A stretch of 64,000 bases of DNA from the NCBI GenBank assembly GCA_963082875.1, contig OY720098.1, positions 14,322,001 through 14,386,000 on the forward strand, read 5' to 3'. Of this stretch, positions 34,190 to 47,926 are shown one piece after another (the first letter of the stretch is position 1; every line of letters begins with the position of its first letter). The stretch is from Corella eumyota (taxonomy: Eukaryota > Chordata > Ascidiacea > Phlebobranchia > Corellidae). The notes beneath the pieces are model-generated. The model was not told the DNA's origin and did no database searches. It was given only the letters and a program-made list of their open reading frames with translations. Both the position numbers and the translations under genes were made by a program.

Positions 34190-35026
34190 AAGCTCTGTCG
34201 AATTTTCGACATATTTGTTAACAGTTTTCAGAGGATGGTTCGCGTAAAATAAGTTCGTTCGTATAGAAATTAACATACACCTTTTTTTTAATTCGTTTAA
34301 TATGGTGTTAGATTTATTTCAATTTCATAATTTTGGAAAGTATTTTAAAATAACTCGGAAATAAAAAGATTTGTTGAATTTTCTCATATTTGTTAACAGT
34401 TTTCGGTCGATAGTTTGCGTAAACGAAATTTATTAATTTTAAAAATTAATATACACCTTCTTTTTAATTCGTTTAAAATAATGTTAAATTTTTTTTAATT
34501 TCATAATGTCGGAAAGTATTTTAAATTAACTCGGAAATAAAAAGATTTGTCGAATTTTCGACATATTTGTTAATAGTTTTCGGTCGATAGATCGCGTAAA
34601 ATAAGTTTGTTTATTTTGAAAATTAACATACACCTTCTTTTTAATTCGTTTAATATGATGTTAAATTTTTTTTAATTTCATAATGTAGGGAAGTATTTTA
34701 AATTGGGTCGGAGCGAAATCTTGTTTCTTTATTGTTTTTTGATTTTACTATAACTTTTGATATTGTTTATTTAACATTATATAAAATGTTGATAATTTGC
34801 GCTAACGCAAAATCTGCATTTTGCAAAATTTCCTGGTTTATTACCCGAGTCGACATCGGGATAAACAAAGAGAATAATATCAAAATTCATGTAACAATAA
34901 TTAATTTATCATGTTTAGTTTTTTGTATTACCGATTTACCAATTTATATCAACATACACTTACGCGGAAAAATGCGGAGTTCTGCTAGGATTAAAAAAAA
35001 AAAAATTCTAGCAGAATGACAGTGGT
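34190..35026 (-). repeat. Right terminal inverted repeat of the transposon
   Basis: This is the reverse complement of the left repeat, but longer. It holds about three copies of the internal subrepeat of roughly 170-185 bp, each with a GACATATTTGTTAACAGTTT-like word and an AACATACACCTTCTTTTTAA-like word, against one and a half on the left. The outermost part (34700-35026) is close to the left end, including the hairpin words. Confidence 0.88.
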
Positions 35027-35289
35027 CTATAAACACTAAAAATTGTTTTATTTCATAAAACTCGGTGTAGTTTTTTTCTGGGTATTAAAGCTTAGTTTTT
35101 CTTATATTATCTTACGAAAATGGTTAAGATAAAAACAACATGTTGAAAAAGGTTACAGATCCATTTATCAAAAAAAATGATCTGCTTTAGAATATAAGAC
35201 ATTTATATGCCAAGAAAACTTTTTAAAATTAATTTACATTTTTAAAAGTTAAAGATATTTTACTAAAAGTGAAAGGTTTATTATTTATC

Positions 35290-35885
35290 AAATAAATCGG
35301 GGACGCGGAATTTAAGGGAATGGAAAATGAAGGAACGGAAATTGAAGAAACGGAAAATGAAGGAACCGGAAAATGAAGGAACGGAAAATGAAGGAATCGG
35401 AAAATGAAGGAACGGAAATTGAAGGAAAGTGAAAAAAGGAGAGGAGGAATCTTAAAAAAATAAAACGCGGAAATTCCGTTGACTGTTTATTTGTATTTAA
35501 GGCAATATTATTTTAGAAATAAACGGGCATTTTATAGAAGAGAGTTAGGGTATGCTGGGGTAATAAAAATTAACTCATTATTGCTTATCAGTTCTCGAAT
35601 AAATGACAGTAATCCTTAATAAACAGTCAACGGTATTTCCGCGTTTTAGTATTTAGGATTCTGCCCTCTCCTTTTTTGCTTTCCTTCATTTTCCGGTTCC
35701 TTCATTTTCCGTTTCTTTCATTTTCTGTTCCTTCATTTTCCGGTTTCTTCATTTTCCGTTCCTTCATTTTCCGGTTCCTTTATTTTCCGTTCCTTCATTT
35801 TCCGGTTCCTTCATTTTCCGTTCCTTTATTTTCCGTTCCTTCAATTTCCATTCCCTCATTTTCAGTCGACCCAATAAATCCAGTT
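35290..35885. repeat. Fold-back repeat with GGAACGGAAAATGAA arms
   Basis: The left arm (35290-35510) is tandem GGAACCGGAAAATGAA/GGAACGGAAAATGAA, then a unique end AACGCGGAAATTCCGTTGAC. The right arm (about 35600-35885) is the reverse complement with the same order (GTCAACGGTATTTCCGCGTT, then TTCATTTTCCGTTCC repeats). The spacer is about 90 bp. The arms can form a long hairpin. The low-complexity frame at 35676-35921 reads the repeat and is not a gene. Confidence 0.85.
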
Positions 35886-36327
35886 AAGTATATATTTTTG
35901 TCTTATCTTAGTGATGCGTAAAAATCGTGCGTAAAAAGACAATAACAAGGAAAGTACTCTCGTATGTACAAACCTTTTCTACACTTGTCCAAAAAACGTG
36001 CCTTGTCACCTTACACGAAATGCGTTGTCATTCTTGTTAGGGTGTATTGTAAACACAACGGTATATAACAGACAGGAAAACCATTATTTGATGTTTGTGA
36101 TATTATATACAGAATTTTTAATGTAAGTTAGTATAGTAGCAAGTAAATGAGTCTGTAGAAATGTTTTTTTTCTATTTAAGTAAAGTTCAAATTAGTACAA
36201 AGGCCTAACCTATTAATAATTTACCAGTTAGTTACTTATTCATCATTGAACTACTACTGTTTATAAAGTATTATATATATAGAATACTAAGTAATACATT
36301 TAAATTTAAAAAAATAAACATTCAAAA

Positions 36328-39300
36328 ATGCCAGATCAAGTTAATCAGATGATTACTGATGCGGTAACTCAAGCTTTTCGAGGTTGGTATATTATATAGC
36401 CCACTTTTTTGTGCTATGTGTTGTGTTGTTACCGCGTTAATAGTATAACCCAATTCTTAACGATTCTTGTAAAATTATCATATAAATATTTTTTTAAATA
36501 AGGATTTTAAATTTGTCGTTTGAAGGTATGTTTGTTGGGGACAGCGCAGCAATGCCGGTACACTGGTATTATGACGTACCCGCGATCAAGCGTGACTACG
36601 GTGATTGGATTACGAAGTATGAGGCTCCTAAAGATAAACACGCGGGCGGCGGTGTAGGCAACACGCCAGGTAATATTGTTTTGTTTGTCTCTTTGTGTAT
36701 TAAAGTTTGGTCCTGCTACTCAATTTACGGGTCGTTGCATGAACAAAGAGAGAATATAACATTCCTGGTATTCTGGCAATTGGATTAAGTTTTAATATGA
36801 TAAATCAAGATGTCGCTTTTAATTAATTAGGTAGTTATGCCATACTTCTTTATTTTTTGTTGTTCAGTTAAATACATGATAAAATAAGTATTATATTGCT
36901 AAATTTGCACAGTCATGTAAATATGTTGGATTAACAATTAAATACAAATTTTGCATCGTCATAGTGACTTTTAAAAATAATTTACTGCAAAAACAAGACA
37001 CTATCCACTTTCACTTTTAAAAGGACGTTTTTCGTAATTAACTGGCATTAGTGCAATTTTGTATTATTATAAATAAAACTAAAAAAGTGAGATGGTATTT
37101 GTATATTGTTAACAGAACAAACGACACTACATAGCTCGAATAAAATAATTCGAAATTTGTGAACGAACGTATTATTGTGGCTTTAAGATATTGCATTATC
37201 AAATGTTAGCAAGCGCTTTTCTGTACTATATGTAGAAAAAGTTAACAACTGTATTCTCTTGTTATTAACCACCTGTCATTCAAACTCCTAACTAAACAAT
37301 GCAAGAAAATTATACATTTTTATGTAGTTGATAAACTTCCCAAAGTGATTGGCACCAGCATTTTACATGATAAGAAAGCAGCATGGACAAGCGGAGATGC
37401 TCAAAAAACTCATTATCATTTGGGTAATATAACAATTCTATATATTTTTTCATATAATGGCTTTTGTTTTTTTTATTTCACTGTTAGATTGTTGTTTTTT
37501 AGCTTATGGGTATATAATATATCATTGGTGTGGATCAATTTCGTTGTTCTATGTTACAAAATCCTTTAATCACACTTACAAACAATCAAAAAAATTAAAA
37601 TATAAATCAGCTGATGGGATTGAACCTAAATTATATTTAGTGGAACTTTTGCATTAAATTGCGTTGCACTGTTATTACACCTTAGGTCTGTTACATTTAG
37701 CATTAAACTTCAGTGTGATGGAAAAGAAAGCTAGCCTTTTTAATATTTTAATATGTTTTTTAGGTATGAAGGCTGGCGACAATACTTTAAATTGCCAGTG
37801 CGCTTTGCAGGTAATGAAAACGCTAAAATCGCTTCCCAAAGACTGCAGTGATAAAGATATGCTTAAACAAGTTTTTCATGATTACGTTCAGTTTATGACA
37901 ACCCCAGGTAGCCACAACGACACATATGCAGAATCATGGCATATGTAAGTTACGAATAATAGTATATAAAACTTAGTTTCTTATGTTAACATAATTGCTT
38001 TATTTTATATCATTTTAAAGTTAAAGTGTTGTATTGTAATACTTAACTGCGGGTAAAACTTTAATTACCTCTTAGAGCTTTATTTTCTGACTGGGAAGAG
38101 GCAGGGAAACCAACTGAATCTAACGACCTGTATCGATTTCTGACAGAGCGATCAGACAGATTATTAAAATTGGTAGGCTGTTAAAATCCTGGTTCATTGT
38201 TTTATATTTTTCTTTATCTTTTTTGGTGTTGGAAGGTGGACTTAACGGTTTAAACACATGGTAACATTTGTTTAACCGACCCAGTCTCCCGATTTAGCAG
38301 TTTTGAATACTATTGGGCATATTGACAGCAATTATTCTGTCGATTGGTTTTGAGCACGACAGCAGTTCATACAGTTTATAAAGCGCTTTATTCAAGGGCA
38401 CCACGATGTAGATGCAGTTAAAATTGAACCAATGGCTTTAATTTGTAAAGCTAAGTGATCTAATCACTACATCACTTTGCCGGGTTTTTAACTGTAGTTT
38501 GATTTTAGCCCGCCAACCCAGGTTATATTGCCATTGGAGCTTTGGTTCTTCCAACTCCAATTATCTTGCACAACATTCACCGACCTTTGGATGAAGTTAT
38601 TAATATTGCGTTGGAATTTCTTAGGTTAGTAATAATGCCTAAGTTGTCGTTAGTTTAACCACATAATTAAACACATATCCTTAATCTAAAATTCTCCTTT
38701 GTTTAATTTTTATTGTAACAAGAAACTATTGTTTTTAACTTTTTGTACTAATTTTTTCCGAAGCCTTTGTTTTTAGGGTTAAAGTTATTGCTATTGAAGT
38801 GTATAGTTTATTTTTTACAAAATATAATTAAAATAACATGTTTATTGTATTAACAGGCGAACTCATCCTGTATCTGATGTTATAAAACCGATGAGGCAAT
38901 ACATTGAAATGCTGCATTCTGTGGTGAGAGGTGCCCCTTTACAAGATGAAGCAAAGAGGGTTTTGTGTGATTTTTTGGGGGACAGAAAAAATCTGGTGGC
39001 AGCATTTGATCAAGATTTTTCACAGTAGTTTATTTTTCCTATTGTTTTTGTGCGAATGCAATAACACATAAATTATTCTCTTGCACGTAAATTAGCAGAC
39101 TAAAATCGAATACTAATCATTTATACTTTAAACTTTACTTTGGCATCATTGCGACCTAAATCTTAGTATGGAAGTATCTAAATCATTAAAGCTTAGTAAG
39201 CGATACATACGCTTGTTCAACTGAAAGGCCTTTAAAATACAAACAAACTGCCGTTTGCGCAGGTAAATTATAACAGGCATATAATAGTTGCGAGTTACAT

Positions 39301-40096
39301 CCATATAACGACAACTAAAATGCAGGCTTTAGCACGTGCAATCGACGAGTAAATATATTATTATTTGTTGTTTTTCTTTATTTGAACAAAGATTAGTAAA
39401 ACAAGTAAAATTTAACATGTGTTTTATTTCAGAAACTCCGATAAACTGTCCGCCGTCCAAGCTATTGGAAAAAAATTTGGCCTCGCTTGCAACACAAGCG
39501 GATCTTTTCCAATTGTTGTGAACATTGCTCGTTGTTTCTCTGATGACTTTGAGGCTGGGATTTTAATGAACGTTAACACTGGAGGTAAGAAAATTTTGTC
39601 GTTTCAACTTTAAAATATTAAAAGAGAATTTTTTTCGTTTTTTTATATTTTGCAATAATTGTTCTTTTCTTGAATTTAGTTTGGGCATAACAGATTACTA
39701 AAACGCCAGTTTACCGACAATAAGGCATTTCGTATAATCCCCTTCTAACCTAAATTTTCGTTTGAAATAACTGTTAAATTCTTAAAAAAAATTTCTAGTC
39801 TTTGTAATATGTCGGATTTGAAATTTTGGTTTTCGGAAATTGGGTCTTTGATGTAATGATGTCCCGTATTATGATTTTCGTATTATACTGGCATAACAAC
39901 TAATGTATGTGGTTTTGTATTTTAAACAAGTATAAATACTTTATTTAATGTATGTGTAGGTGAAAACTGCCACCGCGGAGCGCCTTTAGGGGCTCTACTA
40001 GGTGCGGCTAGTGGAGCTACAGGACGTTTTATTCCTTTGAAATGGCTGGACGGGTTAAGCTTAAATGGTCAAACCAACGAAGTTCTTAACATATAA
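36328..40096 (+). CDS. ADP-ribosylglycohydrolase-family protein, J1-crystallin type
   Basis: Ten exons can be joined in frame to 379 residues: 36328-36382, 36526-36669, 37328-37423, 37764-37944, 38076-38172, 38509-38624, 38857-38995, 39326-39348, 39433-39584 and 39960-40096. The fold signature GMFVGDSAAMPVHWYYD opens the domain, HYHLGMKAGDNTLNCQ is the central motif, and GGENCHRGAPLGALLGAA closes it. Classical ADP-ribosyl hydrolases bind two magnesium ions through a TDDT-like motif and a C-terminal GGDTDT; here GDNT and GENC stand in their place. That is the pattern I recall from the group that includes jellyfish J1 crystallins, so activity may differ or be lost. The join after exon 7 needs a weak donor (CTG|GTGGCA at 38995); without it the frame stops at 39028 and the C-terminal exons stay separate. 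Confidence 0.78.
38232..38486 (-). repeat. tRNA-like SINE in intron 5 of the ADP-ribosylglycohydrolase gene
   Basis: On the minus strand a CCCGGCAAAGTGATGTAGTG head is followed by a B-box-like GGTTCAATTTT, then the family tail (CTTGAATAAAGCGCTTTATA, then AACTGTATGAACTG) seen also at 51937-52155. It fills most of the intron. Confidence 0.7.
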
Positions 40097-40245
40097 TCAT
40101 AATATTACATTAAAACAAAAAATGCTCCATTTTAACTGTTTGTACATAGACCATAGAAATTTTTAAAAACTTAAATACCTTGTATCTAAAATCTTAAATA
40201 TTATATTATTTAATTGACTGGGGTCATAGCGCATAGTATAATTGC

Positions 40246-40780
40246 CAAAGGTGGGCACTAAACCGTTAATGAGTTAATCGTTAATTAACGAAGTTAAATT
40301 TTTCAATAAAATTTAACTTTTAAGTTAACTTTAAAAATCGTTAACGGACATGTTAACTTTCGTTAAATTGTGTTTCCGTTAAATTAAGTCCGTTAATTTA
40401 ATATTTTTTACAAGTTTACCATGGTAATATAAAAGTATATAAATTTTGTTTTGCCGTTTATTGGGTTTAATTGTTTCAATTGTAAACGATGTATGCCCCT
40501 ACCATCTGGCCGCTGTTATTTGAGCATTCTTTCAGTTTTTAAAACGTCATTTAAACTTACGTTCGTGTAGTTACAATATCAACTAAGATAAAAACTACTG
40601 TTTTTTTTGAAAAATAGGGTTGTTTCTTTGTTTGTTTTATTTAAGTTTTAACGTTAACGGTTATCGATAACTACCGTTACATTTTGTTTAATTTAACTTA
40701 TTAACGTTAACTAAGTTAATGTACTATGTAACAAATTATCATTTAACGAAGTTACTTTCTCGGTGAAGTGTCCATCTATG
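40246..40780. mobile_element. hAT-like MITE, rich in GTTAAC words
   Basis: This 535-bp element is flanked by the 8-bp direct repeat ATAATTGC (40238-40245 and 40781-40788). The imperfect terminal repeats are CAAAGGTGGGCACT and, on the opposite strand at the other end, CATAGATGGACACT. The interior repeats GTTAACG/CGTTAAC on both strands. No coding potential. An 8-bp duplication with C-A-starting ends suits a non-autonomous hAT element. Confidence 0.7.
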
Positions 40781-41339
40781 ATAATTGCACAGGCACTACA
40801 TGAAGTCCTTGGTTTGATCTTTGTTTCCTCGTAGTATTCCTGATTAACGTTTAAAGTTTACCAAGCTTTACAACTACTCGTCAGCTTAATAATCAAACAA
40901 TATCAATAATCAATATTACAAGTTAACGATAAGATAATTAGAATACATTTATTCTTTTTTAAATATCATTTTGTATTTTTGTTTCGTATTTCCTTTTTAT
41001 TTAAATATATAATGTGATATACTCATACAATAAACAGAAGTTCATACCATAAATTATATTGTCGTACCACAATTTTGTGCCATTTAGAAGTAAGCTAGGT
41101 ATTAACAACAGTAGAGTTAATCAGTTAATACGATAATGTTATCCTTTTCGGATCGCAGTTATGCAAAACAATTCTACTTAAACACTGAGGATAAATAAAT
41201 ATTGAAAAATCAATCGGTATAGATATAGAGTTGACTTATTATTTTTAAATAGTAAACTAATTGTTATGCAACGCTGCCTTGTGGACTTATAAAACGGGGT
41301 CAACAACTGTAGTGGCAACCAAAACACGGTACTGTAAAT

Positions 41340-43699
<2,360 letters not shown>

Positions 43700-45698
43700 T
43701 TCTTTAGTTGACTCATATTATCCATATTAAATATGACTTGATAATCCCGTTTAAGTCAAATCAGACTTTTGCAGTATTGGACATTTTATATTAAAAATCA
43801 TAATTTCGTTGTGCTACAACCTTGGTACAGATTATATTGTTATTGATTGATCCATTTTCTTGCCCCATCTATTTAAAAAAATATTAAAAATTACTCTGAA
43901 TAGATTTTAAAAATTGTGCAATTTTACTTATTCTACAGTTTTAAATTGTTATATAATATATAACCAAACAAAACCATTTTCGAAAATTTTTTAAATTTTG
44001 ATTGGTTATGTAACATTTTGTTTTTATATTATGTAACATGGTATGTAAAAATGTCAAAATATTTTAATTACTGTTGGGTTAATAGAAGACATTTTGTTGA
44101 TAACAACGTACTAAATATTCAAAAAAGAATTACAATTAAAAATTTTGGCATTTAAAACCATATGTTTAAGTAGTGAAAAATAAATTCTATTTAACATTTA
44201 AAAATACTATTGTACATAATTTTTACCAACATTGTTGATGCTTGTTTTAAATCATGCACTGTTTTTATTTGTTTTAAGTGTTATTTTACAATAGAAAAAA
44301 CTTTGTTATAAAATAGAAAACTTAACCAAATGCGAAAATTACTAATTCCATGTTTTTAATAAAATCTTAAATGTGTTGCAACGCTAGTGATTTACTATGG
44401 GGCTTATTGGAATATTTTAAATAAGACATATTTTTAAAGTTATCAGTTCATCAAACATATTACATACACATAAATTTTAATATTAAATATTTTTTTTGGA
44501 TTTTATTTTTCTTAGCTTTTAATTAAATATTTGTAGCAAAGAAATATACTTATGTGGAGAAAATTGTGTTTTTTATGGTATTTTGAATCAAACATGGGAG
44601 TAATCTAATCTTATTAAATTGGGATATGTTAAATTAAACTTTACTGTTGATACTATAACAACCCCACGTCTAATTTGGCATTTTACAAACCAAACATTTA
44701 TTATTCACTTGCTTGTTAAATCGCTTCTTACCTCGTTTTAACCGCTCCGGTTGCCAATATTGCACGCAACAACAGGTCATTCAGCCGCCATAGCGTAAAT
44801 AAATGTTTAATCAAATTTAGTTTATAAAGATAATCTAGAACCAAAACAAGCGCTTGTTTTAGTTTAATTCTCGTATGATCAGGTTAAATTAAATGTCTTA
44901 ATGTTAAAACTAATTAATCGAAGCTGGGAATTATAGTTATTAAATGTGTATACAATTAAAGTAATGCTAGACCTCGCGGCCCTCTATTTCCATTGTGTAA
45001 CTACATACGATTAACAGTGGAGCTGAAAATAATTAAAGGCGAATTCAAGCGTCTTGAGTTAACCTTATCTACAGAGATAAATGTTAACGCTTGAGTAAAT
45101 CTAAAACAGTTTTTTTACTTTGCTTCTTTGCACTATTTCCCGCGGGCATAAGCTGTTCACTGGCACTGTGGCCTACATAGCATGTTTACCTACCGCTTAG
45201 GTCGAGTTGTTGATTTGTTAGGCACAATAGATTGATAGATTAATGTACAAAGATTGACCATCTATTTTGCAGTTAATGTCAAGCGTTTTTTTTATTAAGA
45301 ACAGCTAAACAACTTCAGAACAATAAAACAATAATAAGGGTGAAATAGTGACGTCTATAAGTAAAACTTTATGCGGTGTTTTTAAAAAGAAACTGAAAAA
45401 AATTACATAACAACCCAAGTACCAATTGGTGATTCTTTGGAAATAGCGAGACTTACCTGATTAACTATTTAAGCCAGAGTAAACATCTATATCAAATATT
45501 AGAAGCCTTCGAATGATACAGGAAGTGGTGTGTGTCTCAATTCATATTTTCGTACAGGGCCTAATCAAACAAACAGACTGTGTGTGACTCACTGAAACAG
45601 CATTTGCATTCGGAACCTATTGTCTGTCTAGCTGTATAAACTATTCTGATAATGTTATACAGTAAACTGTGATAACTACATTTCGCTTGGTTCTGTAT
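43700..45698. other. Intergenic, no gene recognised
   Basis: This stretch holds the UBE2E 3' UTR and the upstream region of the sulfotransferase gene. It is AT-rich, with no frame, SINE or terminal-repeat element that I can support. Confidence 0.4.
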
Positions 45699-46838
45699 AT
45701 GCTTAACTTTAAAACTACCTCGAATAGTATGAGACGTAACCAAAAAATTGTCACAATCGCGATATTTTTACCTCTACCCATCTTGGTTTTTGTTATAATT
45801 TACAATAATCAGTGTTGTCTGTTTAACAGGCATTTATTTATTGAAAGAGAAAGGCTGGCCAGAAATATTCCCCAGTCTAGTGTTATTGATGTTATTGACA
45901 TTAACCTCTACGTAGCTGAAGAGAGAAATATTGAGGTACCACAAATTAGCAATAAAGATATGCTTTTTAGTAGCGTTAACAAGAAAAAACTGACCAACGA
46001 TGTAAAAACCAACTGTCTGAAACACCTTGAATTTCCACAAAGTCTATTGGAATTTTCAACAAAACAGAAACATAATTTATTTAAGCATTTAATCGTAAAT
46101 GAAGAATATAAGTTTGTTTATTGTTATACTCCCAAAGTTGCATGTTCGAATTGGAAAAAGGTGATACAAATGCTACAAGGTAAACTGACTGTAATTGATG
46201 ACCAAACAAAAGTGGATCATCAAAACGGATTTAAAACCCTCGCAGATTATACCGAAAAAGAAGCAGAAGTTATTTTGAAGGAATATTTTAAGTTTATGTT
46301 TGTCCGTAACCCTGCCAAACGCGCCCTCTCAGGTTATCGAAATAAATTCAACGAAATCGAATCGTTCTATAGAAACTATGGCAAGAAAATAATGGATATG
46401 TATCATCCAAATGAACTAGAAGACTACAAGGGAAAGGTACCAGGCGATAACGTCAAATTTGAGGATTTTCTACGTTATATCGGGGTAGGAGTTAAACCCG
46501 AAACGCTTAACGAGCATTTTATGCCAATGTCAATTTTATGTCAGCCTTGTTTGATTAACTATGACTTTATCGGAACATATGACAATATAACCGAAGATTC
46601 AGAATATGTTTTAAGAACAATAAAAGCCCCCGAAAATGTACATTTTCCAACAAGGCAGACGTGGTATAAGCCTACTTCAACTAACTATTTGTTTTACTAT
46701 TACAGTCTTATACCTGAGAATATCTTAAACGATTTTATAAACACATTTTCTCTTGATTTTTTACTTTTTAATTATCCCAAGCCCTATTTTTTAAGCTCGG
46801 AAAACAAATTTCAGGAACGTGTTTTTAACTTGTACTAA
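45699..46838 (+). CDS. Carbohydrate sulfotransferase, HNK-1ST/CHST8-14 family
   Basis: This single-exon protein has 379 residues from the ATG at 45699 (MLNFKTTSNSMRRNQK). A short basic cytosolic tail, one membrane segment (IAIFLPLPILVFVIIY, residues about 20-36) and a lumenal domain make a type II Golgi protein. The two PAPS-binding sites are clear: the 5'-phosphosulfate loop in TPKVACSNWKK, and the 3'-phosphate site in FVRNPAKRALSGYRNKF. The C-terminal part (YDFIGTYDNI, then YYYSLIPENILNDFINTF) also follows the family. These enzymes transfer sulfate from PAPS to GalNAc, GlcA or similar sugars of glycans such as chondroitin or HNK-1. The exact acceptor cannot be told from sequence. AATAAA at 47066 is a possible polyadenylation signal. 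Confidence 0.88.
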   Translation: MLNFKTTSNSMRRNQKIVTIAIFLPLPILVFVIIYNNQCCLFNRHLFIERERLARNIPQSSVIDVIDINLYVAEERNIEVPQISNKDMLFSSVNKKKLTNDVKTNCLKHLEFPQSLLEFSTKQKHNLFKHLIVNEEYKFVYCYTPKVACSNWKKVIQMLQGKLTVIDDQTKVDHQNGFKTLADYTEKEAEVILKEYFKFMFVRNPAKRALSGYRNKFNEIESFYRNYGKKIMDMYHPNELEDYKGKVPGDNVKFEDFLRYIGVGVKPETLNEHFMPMSILCQPCLINYDFIGTYDNITEDSEYVLRTIKAPENVHFPTRQTWYKPTSTNYLFYYYSLIPENILNDFINTFSLDFLLFNYPKPYFLSSENKFQERVFNLY

Positions 46839-47926
46839 AACTTAATAATAGTTTTTTAACAAAAATGATCATATCAAACTAGACACCTTATATCCATTTT
46901 ACTGCACCACTTTATTTATTTGGGCAAATCTGTATTGTTTAGGTGAAATATTTATTCATTGTGATAATTTTATGTAAGTGTTGTATTTATATCGTCTTAT
47001 TGCCTTGACATGTCGTTTTCCCATGTAATTAGATGTTTTATTACTAATTTTTATTAAACTTAAAAAATAAATTTTTAAATTACAAAACACAGTCCAATTT
47101 AACAACGTTTAGCCAACGTTATAATATAACTACCACATTTCTAATACTATTTCTAATGTTAAAAGTTACCTAAAGATAAATCAGGAAAAAGTTGTATAAC
47201 ACCGTAACAAATCCTTTTTTTAAATGTCAATAAAAGACCAATAATTACTAAAAATATTCACATTTACTAAAAAAAATTGCTAAAAAGAAACTTTATATTT
47301 ATTTAACATAACCTTATCAATCCAAAAAGTGACTTAATATTTTTGTTATTATTTTACATAGAAATCAACCAAAATATTTAATTAACCTAAGATTGACATG
47401 CTAGCAATTAATTTCCGTGAATTGCTGGTTTTAATTATGACGTAATAAAAGCAAAATAATCCCCTTAGCGTGTTTCCGAGTGATATTTCGCTTGCGTATT
47501 GCACATGAAGTGAAGACAATTTTTAATCATTAAATATTAAAACAATTAAGTAAAGTAATGATAGTGTTAAGTTATGTTGTTGTAACTTAGTTTAACAGCT
47601 ATGACATTTTTAGGTTTTGCTAAGAAAAACATTAACATAATCACAAGTCAAGACGTATAACTATCAGGATGCTGTCGAAAATATAAACGATTAGGTGACG
47701 TCTATTAGTGGTAAAAATTAAAAAGAAAAATAGATACAAGACAGTTTATATTACGACATGCTGACATTTGATTACTTAAATCACAAGAATAACATATTTA
47801 AGCTTTTATAGTTATAGTTTTTGCAATTTTTTTTAAATTAGCAAACAGAGATTTTACACAAAGGCAATTAAGTGCAAAGCTGAACATTTTGTACTGTTCA
47901 TGCTAGCCTTTTAAAATAGAAATAAA
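46839..47926. other. Intergenic, no gene recognised
   Basis: This is the 3' UTR of the sulfotransferase gene and the upstream region of the integrin-like gene. No open frame or repeat stands out. Confidence 0.4.

Larger units (their letters stand above)
28295..35026. mobile_element. 6.7-kb DNA transposon with Ulp1, USP and SGNH domains
   Basis: The ends are perfect inverted repeats beginning ACCACTGTCATTCTGCTAG, flanked by an 8-bp direct repeat CTATAAAC at 28287-28294 and 35027-35034, the mark of transposition. The terminal inverted repeats are long (over 600 bp). The interior encodes, mostly on the minus strand, a transposase-like C-terminal segment, a protein with Ulp1/adenain-type and ubiquitin-specific-protease-type domains, and on the plus strand an SGNH-esterase-like segment. 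An 8-bp duplication is known from hAT, P, Zisupton-like and some Mutator-like elements. The protein content does not settle the family. No polymerase, integrase, capsid or reverse transcriptase was found, so it is not a complete Polinton or a retroelement. The coding parts appear broken in several places, so this copy is probably not autonomous. Confidence 0.88.

Noticed and set aside
28295-35026. Polinton or other virus-like element, suggested by the adenain-like protease
   Set aside because: No protein-primed polymerase, integrase, packaging ATPase or capsid gene was recognised; the size and 8-bp duplication fit a DNA transposon better. A strongly reduced relative cannot be fully excluded.
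35676-35921. Open frame with repeated FPFLHFPVPSFS-like words
   Set aside because: It reads through the fold-back tandem repeat.
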